Shown here one piece after another: positions 1-7,151 of a stretch of DNA of 64,000 nt; position 1 is the stretch's first letter; the number at the start of each line of letters is the position of its first letter. Both the position numbers and the translations under genes were made by a program. The stretch is from Schizochytrium sp. TIO01 (Eukaryota; Sar; Bigyra; Thraustochytrida; Thraustochytriidae). The notes under the pieces are model-generated. The model saw only the letters and a program-made list of their open reading frames with translations. It was not told the origin of the DNA and ran no database searches. Location: the NCBI GenBank assembly GCA_004764695.1, contig SMSO01000034.1, positions 2,550,501 through 2,614,500 of the forward strand, written 5' to 3'.

Positions 1-1
1 A

Positions 2-187
2 CCGTGCCGAGCATGCAACACTTCGTATCAGATGTCAGTAGGTTATCGGGTCTATCCACAGACAGAGCCCGAAGACGCAGCGAGTCCTGATGACCCACAA
101 GAAAAGGGCGAAGTCTATCAGCGCGCCTACCCTGTGTCGCCCCAATTGACCTCAAAGGTAAAAGAAAACACCTACTACATATTGTGA
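2..187 (+). CDS. C-terminal fragment of an unidentified protein (5' end outside window)
   Basis: A frame is open from base 2 to a TGA at 185-187 and gives 61 residues. It begins with a Cys-x2-Cys pair, then a Pro/Glu/Asp-rich stretch, and ends in a polar tail. The frame runs off the left edge, so the start and most of the protein are not visible. It converges with the minus-strand gene that ends at 210, leaving only 22 bp of AT-rich spacer with an AATAAA-like sequence. I do not recognise a family. The short spacer fits the compact gene packing of the next 6.8 kb. Confidence 0.45.
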   Translation, partial: PCRACNTSYQMSVGYRVYPQTEPEDAASPDDPQEKGEVYQRAYPVSPQLTSKVKENTYYIL

Positions 188-209
188 AATTAATTAATAA
201 ATATTATCC

Positions 210-1115
210 CTATTTTCGAATCGTTGATAAAACAAACCAGTGAACTACTTGGACCACCACGAGCACGACGAAGAGGGCCACGAGGCAGCCAAGGAACAGG
301 GGCAGGATGGGCACAATCGTGGCGCCCCCAATGACCATCGAGATCCCAATCATGGGCGTGACATAGAGTGCGAGAGTTACAAGAAAGGAGTCATTCATGT
401 CCTTGCCCAGGACCGGGCGCAGCATTGTGAAAACAAACGTCCCGATCAAGTGCATCACCACGGCGCCAATGACAAAGGCTGGCAGGGAGCCAATCATGGG
501 GGCATTGGCGTCCAGATTCCCGAAGCACATGACCTGGCCATCCGAAACTGTGACGCACGTCCTCCCAGAATTAGTACAGTTGACATCAATCAGGTTTTCA
601 TAAAAACTAGTACGCACATCTTTCAAGTAGTAATATGCATGGTTGTAGGCAAATGCTTCGGGTGATTCTACGGTTTTCATTTGACCCAGATCAACTTTAC
701 CTACCCCCAGCGGGTTGAAATATTTGGTTGTTACTTGCGTACGCACACCAGTATCAGATTCAGACGCATCCACGAGGACTGTGGTGCCCCAGTTATTCAC
801 AAGCCGCACAGCACCTGAGCATGTGATCACATTGTGTTGTTCTGTGTCACGATTGTAGATAATCCCGCAATAATGTGTGTCGCACATAGCAAAACTCTCC
901 CCATACAAGTAGTTGCGGTCCTCTTGATTCAACATGGATGTGCATTGGAGAACCAATGGCGTGACGCTGGTGGTTACCACTTCTGTTTCATTTGTAGAGG
1001 TTCGCACCGTGGTGTTTGTCACATCCGTCACATTGGCGATTGATAAGGTGCAATCACCAAAGGAGTTTTTAGTTTGCATAGGGAGGTCTGATCGTGCAAA
1101 AAGGGAAGAAGACAT
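210..1115 (-). CDS. secreted/membrane glycoprotein with multi-pass hydrophobic C-terminus
   Basis: I prefer the start at 1115 because the Met there is followed by a Ser-rich leader; an in-frame Met at 1151 would add 12 residues. The first two thirds are predicted to be extracytoplasmic. They carry several N-x-S/T sites (clusters of NVT, NTT, NET and NCT) and about eight cysteines, several of them spaced like disulfide pairs. The last third holds three or four strongly hydrophobic segments separated by short loops. I recognise no family. The layout (glycosylated Cys-rich ectodomain, hydrophobic C-terminus, no introns) would suit a viral envelope protein, but a host membrane protein is equally compatible with the sequence alone. 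It is divergent from the heliorhodopsin gene and shares a short promoter region with it. Confidence 0.6.
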   Translation of the reverse strand: MSSSLFARSDLPMQTKNSFGDCTLSIANVTDVTNTTVRTSTNETEVVTTSVTPLVLQCTSMLNQEDRNYLYGESFAMCDTHYCGIIYNRDTEQHNVITCSGAVRLVNNWGTTVLVDASESDTGVRTQVTTKYFNPLGVGKVDLGQMKTVESPEAFAYNHAYYYLKDVRTSFYENLIDVNCTNSGRTCVTVSDGQVMCFGNLDANAPMIGSLPAFVIGAVVMHLIGTFVFTMLRPVLGKDMNDSFLVTLALYVTPMIGISMVIGGATIVPILPLFLGCLVALFVVLVVVQVVHWFVLSTIRK

Positions 1116-1229
1116 TTTGGCCTGGGTTGGCCTACCTTGAATGAAAATCATATATTGGAGCTACCAATGAGGTTTTATCAAGTCACCGCCCTCCCCCTTC
1201 CCCCGTCTCGCCGGGCCTGATACAACGCC
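1116..1229. promoter_or_regulatory. short divergent promoter region
   Basis: A spacer of about 114 bp lies between the divergent membrane glycoprotein gene (minus) and the heliorhodopsin gene (plus). It contains an AT-rich ATATATT-like element near 1150 and a C-rich tract around 1190-1212. Both genes must be transcribed from this interval. No experimentally defined motif can be named. Confidence 0.35.
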
Positions 1230-2147
1230 ATGAATTCATACAGCGGTGAGGCACGCAGCTATGTAAGAACCGCAGGACAAGTTGGAGTCACGGTCTTTTC
1301 TGCTGACCTTGACATCTTTGACAAAGGAAGCTATGCATATGGGCATAGCACGCAACACAGGACCCAGTACGATGAAGATGACAGACATGCCTCGGAGCCC
1401 TCCTTTTGTAAATGGTTCCTTGCCTCACTATCGTTCATGCGATTTCAAATGTACTGCGCAGCGCAAAATCTGCTTTTTGCATGTTTACAACTCTATCTAG
1501 GAACAGAACTAACGAGCGACTCTGAACTGATGGGCGCAACCACAGCGGCAAGCCAGTTGAATTTACTTTATCTTAATGCCAGCTTTCTGTTCATCACTGC
1601 AGCCTTCCACGGGGTGTATGCGTTTGCGCAGCTCGAGATTTGCGGCAAGGTCATTCTTTCCCCTCGACTGCGACACTTGGAATTTTTCTTCACGATGCCC
1701 ATGATTGTTTGCTCAGTGGCCGCCCTTGTTGGTGCAAATAAGGCATGGCAACTGGCCATCATCTCCGTGCTTCAAACAATCACCACGCTCATGTCATGTA
1801 TGGAAAACCGTGACCGCAAGCTCCTGGACGGGAAATTGTCTCCCATGGTCATCGGGGGCCTGGCGTACGGCATGGAGTGGTGCATTATTTTTTACTACTA
1901 TTTTTACAATGTATTTGCTGGCTCGACAGTCATCCCTGCATATGTGACCGCGCTCCTCCTTATCATTTTCTCGACCAGTTTGCTCTACGGCCTCAACCAG
2001 CTGTACTTTGTCACCTTCGCCAGATGTTACCAGATAGAAATTGATAACCTCGCACAGCTTGAAATGGATGGGTGCTTCCATCTTCTATCCCTGGTCACCA
2101 AAAGCCTTCTCGTGTGGGTCCCGGTGATTGCTGTCGGCATCCACTGA
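1230..2147 (+). CDS. heliorhodopsin (type-1-rhodopsin-like retinal protein)
   Basis: The protein has 305 residues with about 65 polar N-terminal residues before the first of seven hydrophobic segments. The retinal-binding lysine is K291 in a LSLVTKSLLVW motif near the C-terminus, the heliorhodopsin TM7 signature (LSLVxKS). E151 in RHLEFFF sits where heliorhodopsins have the counterion Glu (R-x-x-E). A LLDGKLSP segment and a VPAYV segment also match the family in order. Heliorhodopsins are light-absorbing membrane proteins with an inverted orientation; some viral members conduct ions. They occur in algae-infecting giant viruses and are reported for mirusviruses as well as in cells. The stop lies inside the 3' end of the opposing TBP gene. 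Identification rests on motif order and the Lys and Glu residues; the function (channel, enzyme regulator or sensor) cannot be told. Confidence 0.85.
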   Translation: MNSYSGEARSYVRTAGQVGVTVFSADLDIFDKGSYAYGHSTQHRTQYDEDDRHASEPSFCKWFLASLSFMRFQMYCAAQNLLFACLQLYLGTELTSDSELMGATTAASQLNLLYLNASFLFITAAFHGVYAFAQLEICGKVILSPRLRHLEFFFTMPMIVCSVAALVGANKAWQLAIISVLQTITTLMSCMENRDRKLLDGKLSPMVIGGLAYGMEWCIIFYYYFYNVFAGSTVIPAYVTALLLIIFSTSLLYGLNQLYFVTFARCYQIEIDNLAQLEMDGCFHLLSLVTKSLLVWVPVIAVGIH

Positions 2148-2741
2148 GGAGGCAGCTTTTCGTTTCTCAAACACCTGATCAAAAAGGGTCATCATGTAAG
2201 AAATCGTCTCCTTTATGTCCCTTTCAGTCTTAGGGCCAGCAATAATAATCTTACCTGATGCAAAGATATTCACTTTGATGGAGCTGTTTTGCATCTTGAA
2301 GCTACAACTAGGGAATACGCATGGGTCGTACGAACAGAATTCCCTGAACCGATTACTGAACTTGACGAGATCCACAGACTCATAGATCTCACGAATTGAG
2401 ATTTTCGCCACGATATTAGTCAACATTACATGCACATACTCCAGACCAAGCACGCGCTTCAAGTAAAAGAGTACATTCAGTACACCATATTTGCTGCGAC
2501 ATCCCATAATCGTGGCCGTGCCTGTACTGAAAAGGATAACAGTGGCTTTAGGTTGCCGAATCTTGAGGGTGATGGCACTGAATTTCTTGGGCGAGTATTT
2601 TCCCGCCCTCAATTTATGGAAAAGCGCCGCGAGAGACTTCCGTGATCGAATGCGGATGGAGATAACATGGTTTGTAAGTTGGTAATTCACCGTGCACACA
2701 TCGCTGATTGCCTCTGACATTGTGTCTGGGTCTCGTACCAA
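2085..2741 (-). CDS. divergent TATA-binding protein (TBP-like transcription initiation factor)
   Basis: The protein has 218 residues with the two-fold TBP saddle repeat. The first half (about residues 22-105) contains LTNHVIS, a KYSPKKFSAITLKIRQPKAT block and a FSTG motif. These match [32 protein letters not shown] of eukaryotic TBP. The second half (about 115-195) contains LTNIVAKISI, YDPCVFPSCSFKM and FASGKIIIAGPK, matching the FPGLIYRM and FVSGKIVLTGAK blocks. It is much more diverged than any cellular TBP and lacks a long N-terminal domain. Translation may start at the second Met (2720). Several large DNA viruses carry such proteins for their own promoters. It overlaps the heliorhodopsin gene tail-to-tail by 63 bp and is divergent from the coiled-coil gene at 2811. 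Confidence 0.85.
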   Translation of the reverse strand: MVRDPDTMSEAISDVCTVNYQLTNHVISIRIRSRKSLAALFHKLRAGKYSPKKFSAITLKIRQPKATVILFSTGTATIMGCRSKYGVLNVLFYLKRVLGLEYVHVMLTNIVAKISIREIYESVDLVKFSNRFREFCSYDPCVFPSCSFKMQNSSIKVNIFASGKIIIAGPKTERDIKETISYMMTLFDQVFEKRKAASSVDADSNHRDPHEKAFGDQG

Positions 2742-2810
2742 GTACAGGGTCTCATATATAAATATCTAATTTGACACACTGAGCGTGGCAGTGCACTTTA
2801 AATACAAGGC
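2742..2810. promoter_or_regulatory. 69-bp divergent promoter with TATATAAATA element
   Basis: This is the gap between the TBP-like gene (minus) and the coiled-coil gene (plus). A TATATAAATA element lies at about 2755-2764 and a second AT-rich TTTAAATA at about 2799-2806. A TATATAAA also occurs just upstream of the gene at 5433. A shared TATA-type element next to a locally encoded TBP is suggestive, not proven. Confidence 0.4.
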
Positions 2811-5375
2811 ATGCAGTATTTACATGACGTCTTGGATGGAAATCTCTACCACCAAGACGACGCAGAAACCCAGAGTCAAGGCTCTGCTAGGACAAAACGA
2901 AGCCTACCATGGCAGGGCTTTGATGACACCCACTCAGCCGGCTCTAACCATTCCCAGGACCTTGGTGGGTTTGGTGATCTAACTGAGCACTCACTTCCGA
3001 AGGACCCAAGCCCAGGAGAGCTACCAGCACTACCTGGCGATGTTTATGCAATGGCAGACTTTATAGGTATCCTAGATGCATGGATGGAGATGCAAAATGA
3101 GGTTGTTATCGGCAGTGGTACTTTTGATAGTTTACGGGACAAATACACCAACCTCATCAATAAGGTAAAGCATCTACGTGACTGGATGAAGCAAAGTTCT
3201 GAAAAATGCGCTCTATATTCAACCTTTATATTCAAGATACATAAGGCCGGGTCAGACAAATTGCAAGAAAATGTGCGCATAACAGATATCCGAATTGATG
3301 AGGCGATTCTCGAGGTTGATCGAATGTTCAATAAAGAACGTGAAAGATATAATTACTATCACATTGCGCATAGGTTGGTATGGCGTTACGCGACGGTGCT
3401 GGACTGGGTACTGGAATACACATATCTGACTCAGGTTTTAGGGGGAAACTTCAGGCATCCGCGGATAGATTATCCCGAATTGCATAACAAGGCAGTAGAG
3501 TTGTTTGATCTCATCGAGCATTATAATGACACTTACCGAACTGAAATGGAATATCTTCAGAAAAACTATCACGAGGAAGCAGCATTATACTTCCAATCAT
3601 GGCAAGAGGAGCTGTTACCAATGGTTGAAGTAATATTATCTTCAAACAAAGACCTCTATGATCGTTTCGCTGAACTTTATTCACATGGCCAATATCTTGA
3701 TAATTTGCATGAATTTAGCCAGGATGAAAATAATCAAGTCCAAGAGACTCGTGATGAATTGAGAGCGTGGGAGGAGGAAAGTCGCATTGCCTCCGAAGAA
3801 GCACGCATGAAGAAAGAGGCTTCGCAGGTGATATCGACTGAGGAGATAATAGAGTATCACACTAAGGCCCTAGATATAATGAATAAGAAATTCGACATTC
3901 TTCGGAGGCAACGCAATCTACTACAAAGCATCCATCGTAAACATCTTCACAACTTACAGACGCGGGCATGCAACATTAGCTCTGTACTAGAGGAAGATAT
4001 CGATTACATAAATAATGCTGTCATTAGAAACGAGCCCACGGTTGATTATCTCGTTGAACTTTTTGCACGGACTGCGAACGAAGAGTTCATTGTTGCTTCA
4101 GTTCAAGCGAGCTGCTCGTTTATCAATAACGAACTGGAATGCATCGACGAACAATACAGTAACATGATAGAAGAAGAATTCAACTTGAAAACGCAGCAAA
4201 GTGGATTTCGTAATATGGCAACTGAAATCATCCGGGTCGAAAAAAAGATGGTCAACATCGTCAATAACTTCATTCATGAGAATAACATAAAAGCGATTGA
4301 AAGAGCACACCTTATCAAACGCCTTGCAGCTGAAAAGCGTGATTTGATTGAATTACTGGAAGATCGACCAGGACTTGTGCCCATGGCCCTGCAGAAATAC
4401 GAAGAACAAAGGTCACTTGCCTCCAAGGTCATGCTCTCGATGGGCATTCCAGAGGCACTTTTTAGTCCAGAAAGTCATGTCAATGTTAGTAACACATCAA
4501 GCCATGCTATAGGTAGCCGCGTATCAGGCACTGGCGGGAGTGGTATTTCCAAGAAAGCAGGGAACCAGAACATCATGCATGTCATTGTCTTTGAAGCAAC
4601 CGTGGATCGCTACAGAGAGAAATTCACCTCTTGTTTCTGTGAAATATACAGACATATTTTCCAAAAAGAAATGCCAGAAACAAAGGTGAATTTTAAGGTC
4701 CCTGAGTTATATGACAAATACTCAGAAAGTATGAAATTGGACTTTGAGGAAAGAATGGAGGAAAAAATATTTAAAGAAGCTATGCATATTGAGCAACTGA
4801 ACCAGGCACAGATACTCACATCTTCACAAGGCCAAACGCTTAAGCAAACTAAGTCTACTGCACCGCACACGTCTCGAACGAACGATATGCAGTATGAGAT
4901 GTCCAAGGAATCTCTTGCGCGCGCCAAGATCGACACGGAGTTTAGTCATCTTGATCTCCAGGCACGGAAGAAAGAAATGCAGAGAGAAAAAGACAATGGT
5001 AGTGGCAGTAATGATAAGAAAACGAATTCGATCAAAGAAACTGCTACTGAGCCTCTAGACTCTACCAATAAACGCAAACAAGGTGACAATAATAAAACAG
5101 GGATACCTTCTCCAGCTAAGAAACAAAAGAGAGAAACTGATAGTAAAAAGAAACCAGAAGATAGTAAAAAGAAACCAGAAGATAGTAAAAAGAAACCAGA
5201 AGATAGTAAAAAGAAACCAGAAGATAGTAAAAAGAAAACAGAAGATAGTAAAAAGAAAACAGAAGATGATAAAAAGAAAACAGAAGATGATAAAAAGAAA
5301 ACAGAAGATGATAAAAAGAAAACAGAAGATGAGGACGATAAAAAGAAGAAGAAGAAGAAGAAGAAGAAGAACTAA
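2811..5375 (+). CDS. large coiled-coil protein with lysine-rich repeat tail
   Basis: The product is an 854-residue hydrophilic protein that I do not recognise. After a polar, Gln/Ser/Asp-rich N-terminus (1-80) it is largely alpha-helical and charged, with predicted coiled coils from about 90 to 540. A Ser/Gly-rich linker (about 555-590) follows, then a further helical section (595-690). The last 150 residues are basic and low-complexity: a PSPAKKQKRE patch that looks like a nuclear localisation signal, nine 7-residue units of the type D(S/D)KKK(P/T)E, and a terminal run of lysines. A structural or DNA-binding packaging role would fit such a tail, but nothing shows it directly. There are no introns. 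An in-frame start at 2811 follows closely on the TATA-like elements. Confidence 0.75.
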   Translation: MQYLHDVLDGNLYHQDDAETQSQGSARTKRSLPWQGFDDTHSAGSNHSQDLGGFGDLTEHSLPKDPSPGELPALPGDVYAMADFIGILDAWMEMQNEVVIGSGTFDSLRDKYTNLINKVKHLRDWMKQSSEKCALYSTFIFKIHKAGSDKLQENVRITDIRIDEAILEVDRMFNKERERYNYYHIAHRLVWRYATVLDWVLEYTYLTQVLGGNFRHPRIDYPELHNKAVELFDLIEHYNDTYRTEMEYLQKNYHEEAALYFQSWQEELLPMVEVILSSNKDLYDRFAELYSHGQYLDNLHEFSQDENNQVQETRDELRAWEEESRIASEEARMKKEASQVISTEEIIEYHTKALDIMNKKFDILRRQRNLLQSIHRKHLHNLQTRACNISSVLEEDIDYINNAVIRNEPTVDYLVELFARTANEEFIVASVQASCSFINNELECIDEQYSNMIEEEFNLKTQQSGFRNMATEIIRVEKKMVNIVNNFIHENNIKAIERAHLIKRLAAEKRDLIELLEDRPGLVPMALQKYEEQRSLASKVMLSMGIPEALFSPESHVNVSNTSSHAIGSRVSGTGGSGISKKAGNQNIMHVIVFEATVDRYREKFTSCFCEIYRHIFQKEMPETKVNFKVPELYDKYSESMKLDFEERMEEKIFKEAMHIEQLNQAQILTSSQGQTLKQTKSTAPHTSRTNDMQYEMSKESLARAKIDTEFSHLDLQARKKEMQREKDNGSGSNDKKTNSIKETATEPLDSTNKRKQGDNNKTGIPSPAKKQKRETDSKKKPEDSKKKPEDSKKKPEDSKKKPEDSKKKTEDSKKKTEDDKKKTEDDKKKTEDDKKKTEDEDDKKKKKKKKKKN
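5139..5327 (+). repeat. coding 21-bp tandem repeat (nine units)
   Basis: Nine 21-bp units encode the 7-residue repeat of the coiled-coil protein tail. They form three successive blocks: four DSKKKPE units, two DSKKKTE units and three DDKKKTE units. The block order implies expansion by local duplication after point mutation. The repeat gives a Ser-rich open frame on the opposite strand, which is a shadow. Confidence 0.9.
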
Positions 5376-5432
5376 TATATAAACTAAAAATTAAACACAG
5401 CAGCAACTTGAAAAGAACCAACGATTTGGCCT
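5376..5432 (+). promoter_or_regulatory. 57-bp intergenic spacer with TATATAAA element
   Basis: The spacer follows the stop of the coiled-coil gene directly and contains TATATAAACTAAAAATTAAA. It must hold both the end of one transcript and the start of the next, unless they are co-transcribed. The element resembles that at 2755-2764. Confidence 0.35.
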
Positions 5433-5957
5433 ATGTTTCTTGATATCATTATTACACACCTTGCAATTGTTGCACTCACGGGGGAGTGGGTCAATGTTTC
5501 TGAGAATATGATATCTATCGAGGATTGCTATATTTATCCAAGTGGTACTTTTGGCCTCTGGGAAAACATTTGTGGTGTTTCAAGTGGTGTATTTATTAGT
5601 AATTATAGCCAATATTATTCAGATTCTTTACTGGAATGTCTCCCTAATGTGAAGATACTGATTACTACTGCTTGGGTACTGACTTGTATGGCATCATTAA
5701 TCTCAATGTACGGCGAGGATTGGGTGATAATAAGGATACTCATTCACACAGGGTCAGTCATCTTTCATGCAACATCATTGGGACTCTTTATGCGAGGGTT
5801 TCGAGGCTTGAGCGACAGTGTGTTGCAAGAGAACCTCTCACCACTAACTTACGGTGTTAGTTCACTTGTTGCGGTAATAGTTCTACAATCTGTTGTGATA
5901 ATCAACCTGTGTTTACCTTACATGAAAAAAATATACATGTGTTATTTTTGTATTTGA
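5433..5957 (+). CDS. small four-pass membrane protein with claudin-like GLW-C-C loop
   Basis: The protein has 174 residues. Hydrophobic segments lie at about 3-17, 72-92, 97-116 and 136-158. The first extracytoplasmic loop contains W18, then G-L-W at about 42-44, C47 and a second Cys near residue 68. This resembles the W...GLWxxC...C signature of the claudin/PMP22 tetraspan superfamily. The spacing to the second Cys is longer than the usual 8-10 residues, so homology is uncertain. The loop also has two N-x-S sites. The gene is intronless, follows the previous one by 57 bp and is followed by the next after 45 bp, on the same strand. Function unknown. Confidence 0.6.
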   Translation: MFLDIIITHLAIVALTGEWVNVSENMISIEDCYIYPSGTFGLWENICGVSSGVFISNYSQYYSDSLLECLPNVKILITTAWVLTCMASLISMYGEDWVIIRILIHTGSVIFHATSLGLFMRGFRGLSDSVLQENLSPLTYGVSSLVAVIVLQSVVIINLCLPYMKKIYMCYFCI

Positions 5958-6002
5958 AGAACTGGGCGTACCTCTAGAGAAGAAGTCAGTCAGCTACCGA
6001 CA

Positions 6003-6794
6003 ATGGCCGTCAAAATTTACCAGAGCGTGGCAACTTACTACCCATTCATCTATCTCTTTGCAGCTACCGCGACCTATGGCGCCACTTACCACTTTAGCAA
6101 AGCACCTCGGCCATTTATATTACTTACCTACTTGATCCTCAATACATTTATCACTGTACATTACAAAAACAAACGCGTCATCAGGAACATTCTACAGAAG
6201 CACATTTGGAAGACAGTCACCATTGCATTTTATGCAATTCTGATTAATAATGCACATGATCTACTCTTTTTGGATTTTACTTACACTGAAGATACCACGA
6301 ATCAAATCATATCTTTCCTGTATGTTTTAGCAGTGTGCATTTTGACTTATGTAATACGCCGAGACGATCTTCTTGTATACTTACACTTCATTATGTTTTA
6401 CATCCCCATCCAGCGCTTCTGGCGCATCAATTTGTACCTATATGTCATTTTTGTCTCCATCTCCATCTATCTTCTTTATTCGCATTGTTCTGCCAAAACA
6501 CTCGTGGGGGGGTTCATTCATTTCAAATCAGTATTGCGTTTTTTCATGTACTTACGCATTTCAGATATTTTTGTTATCTTTGCACCCATCCATCTATACT
6601 TTGAGTACTGTTCTCTATATTGGGATGAACTCGACACTCTTCGTGAGGTGGATCATATCATCCAGAAAAAAATTCAAGCCACGCGAGATGTTATCATGTG
6701 TGAAGTACCAGAAGATGGCGAAAACAAAAGTATGGAAGATGGAGTTTGTGAGTCAAATGATCTCCTAACTGCCATGAACGATGATTCAGAGTGA
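6003..6794 (+). CDS. multi-pass membrane protein of unknown function
   Basis: The protein has 263 residues and about seven hydrophobic, Tyr/Phe/Ile-rich segments spread over residues 10-205, separated by short basic loops. A cytosolic acidic tail (about 215-263) follows and is rich in Asp and Glu. No conserved Lys in the last segment marks it as a rhodopsin, and I recognise no transporter signature. It is the last gene of the compact same-strand series starting at 2811. The start at 6003 (CGACAATGGCC) has a good eukaryotic context. Confidence 0.6.
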   Translation: MAVKIYQSVATYYPFIYLFAATATYGATYHFSKAPRPFILLTYLILNTFITVHYKNKRVIRNILQKHIWKTVTIAFYAILINNAHDLLFLDFTYTEDTTNQIISFLYVLAVCILTYVIRRDDLLVYLHFIMFYIPIQRFWRINLYLYVIFVSISIYLLYSHCSAKTLVGGFIHFKSVLRFFMYLRISDIFVIFAPIHLYFEYCSLYWDELDTLREVDHIIQKKIQATRDVIMCEVPEDGENKSMEDGVCESNDLLTAMNDDSE

Positions 6795-7151
6795 TTGTAT
6801 ATTTACCATATATGTACAAAGTTTTAGAGTACGTTTGGTGATCTACAAAAAGCTAGACCCCGATTTTCTTTCCTTTTAGTATTAGTTATGTTCAAGTTAA
6901 GACTATACACGTGGGTTTCCTACCCTTAGGCCTGGTGATAGTTTACGAAGAGAATAGAACTTTTGGGGCGGAAACCGATTGATTTGAATGTTGGTAAATG
7001 CGACTATAATCGCAACTCTAGAGAGCACAAAAGATATTGGAGAAGACATGATTTTAATTTTTTTTAAATAAAAAAGGGGGATTCAGCGAATCACTAACTG
7101 ACCGACCTATTTGGATTTTCTGAACTACAACGAATGATACATTCACAACAG
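6795..7151. other. gene-free interval; candidate boundary of the virus-like block
   Basis: No convincing coding region is visible in about 357 bp. It passes from the last compact intronless gene to the first recognisable exon of a spliced host gene. It contains AT-rich runs around 7037-7070 and an apparent 3' splice acceptor (ACAACAG) ending at 7151. If the 1-6.8 kb block is an insertion, its right junction should lie here or close by. Confidence 0.4.

Noticed and set aside
5116-5421. 101-codon minus-strand frame rich in Ser, Phe and Tyr
   Set aside because: It is the complement of the lysine repeat of the coiled-coil gene and reflects only the 21-bp repeat.
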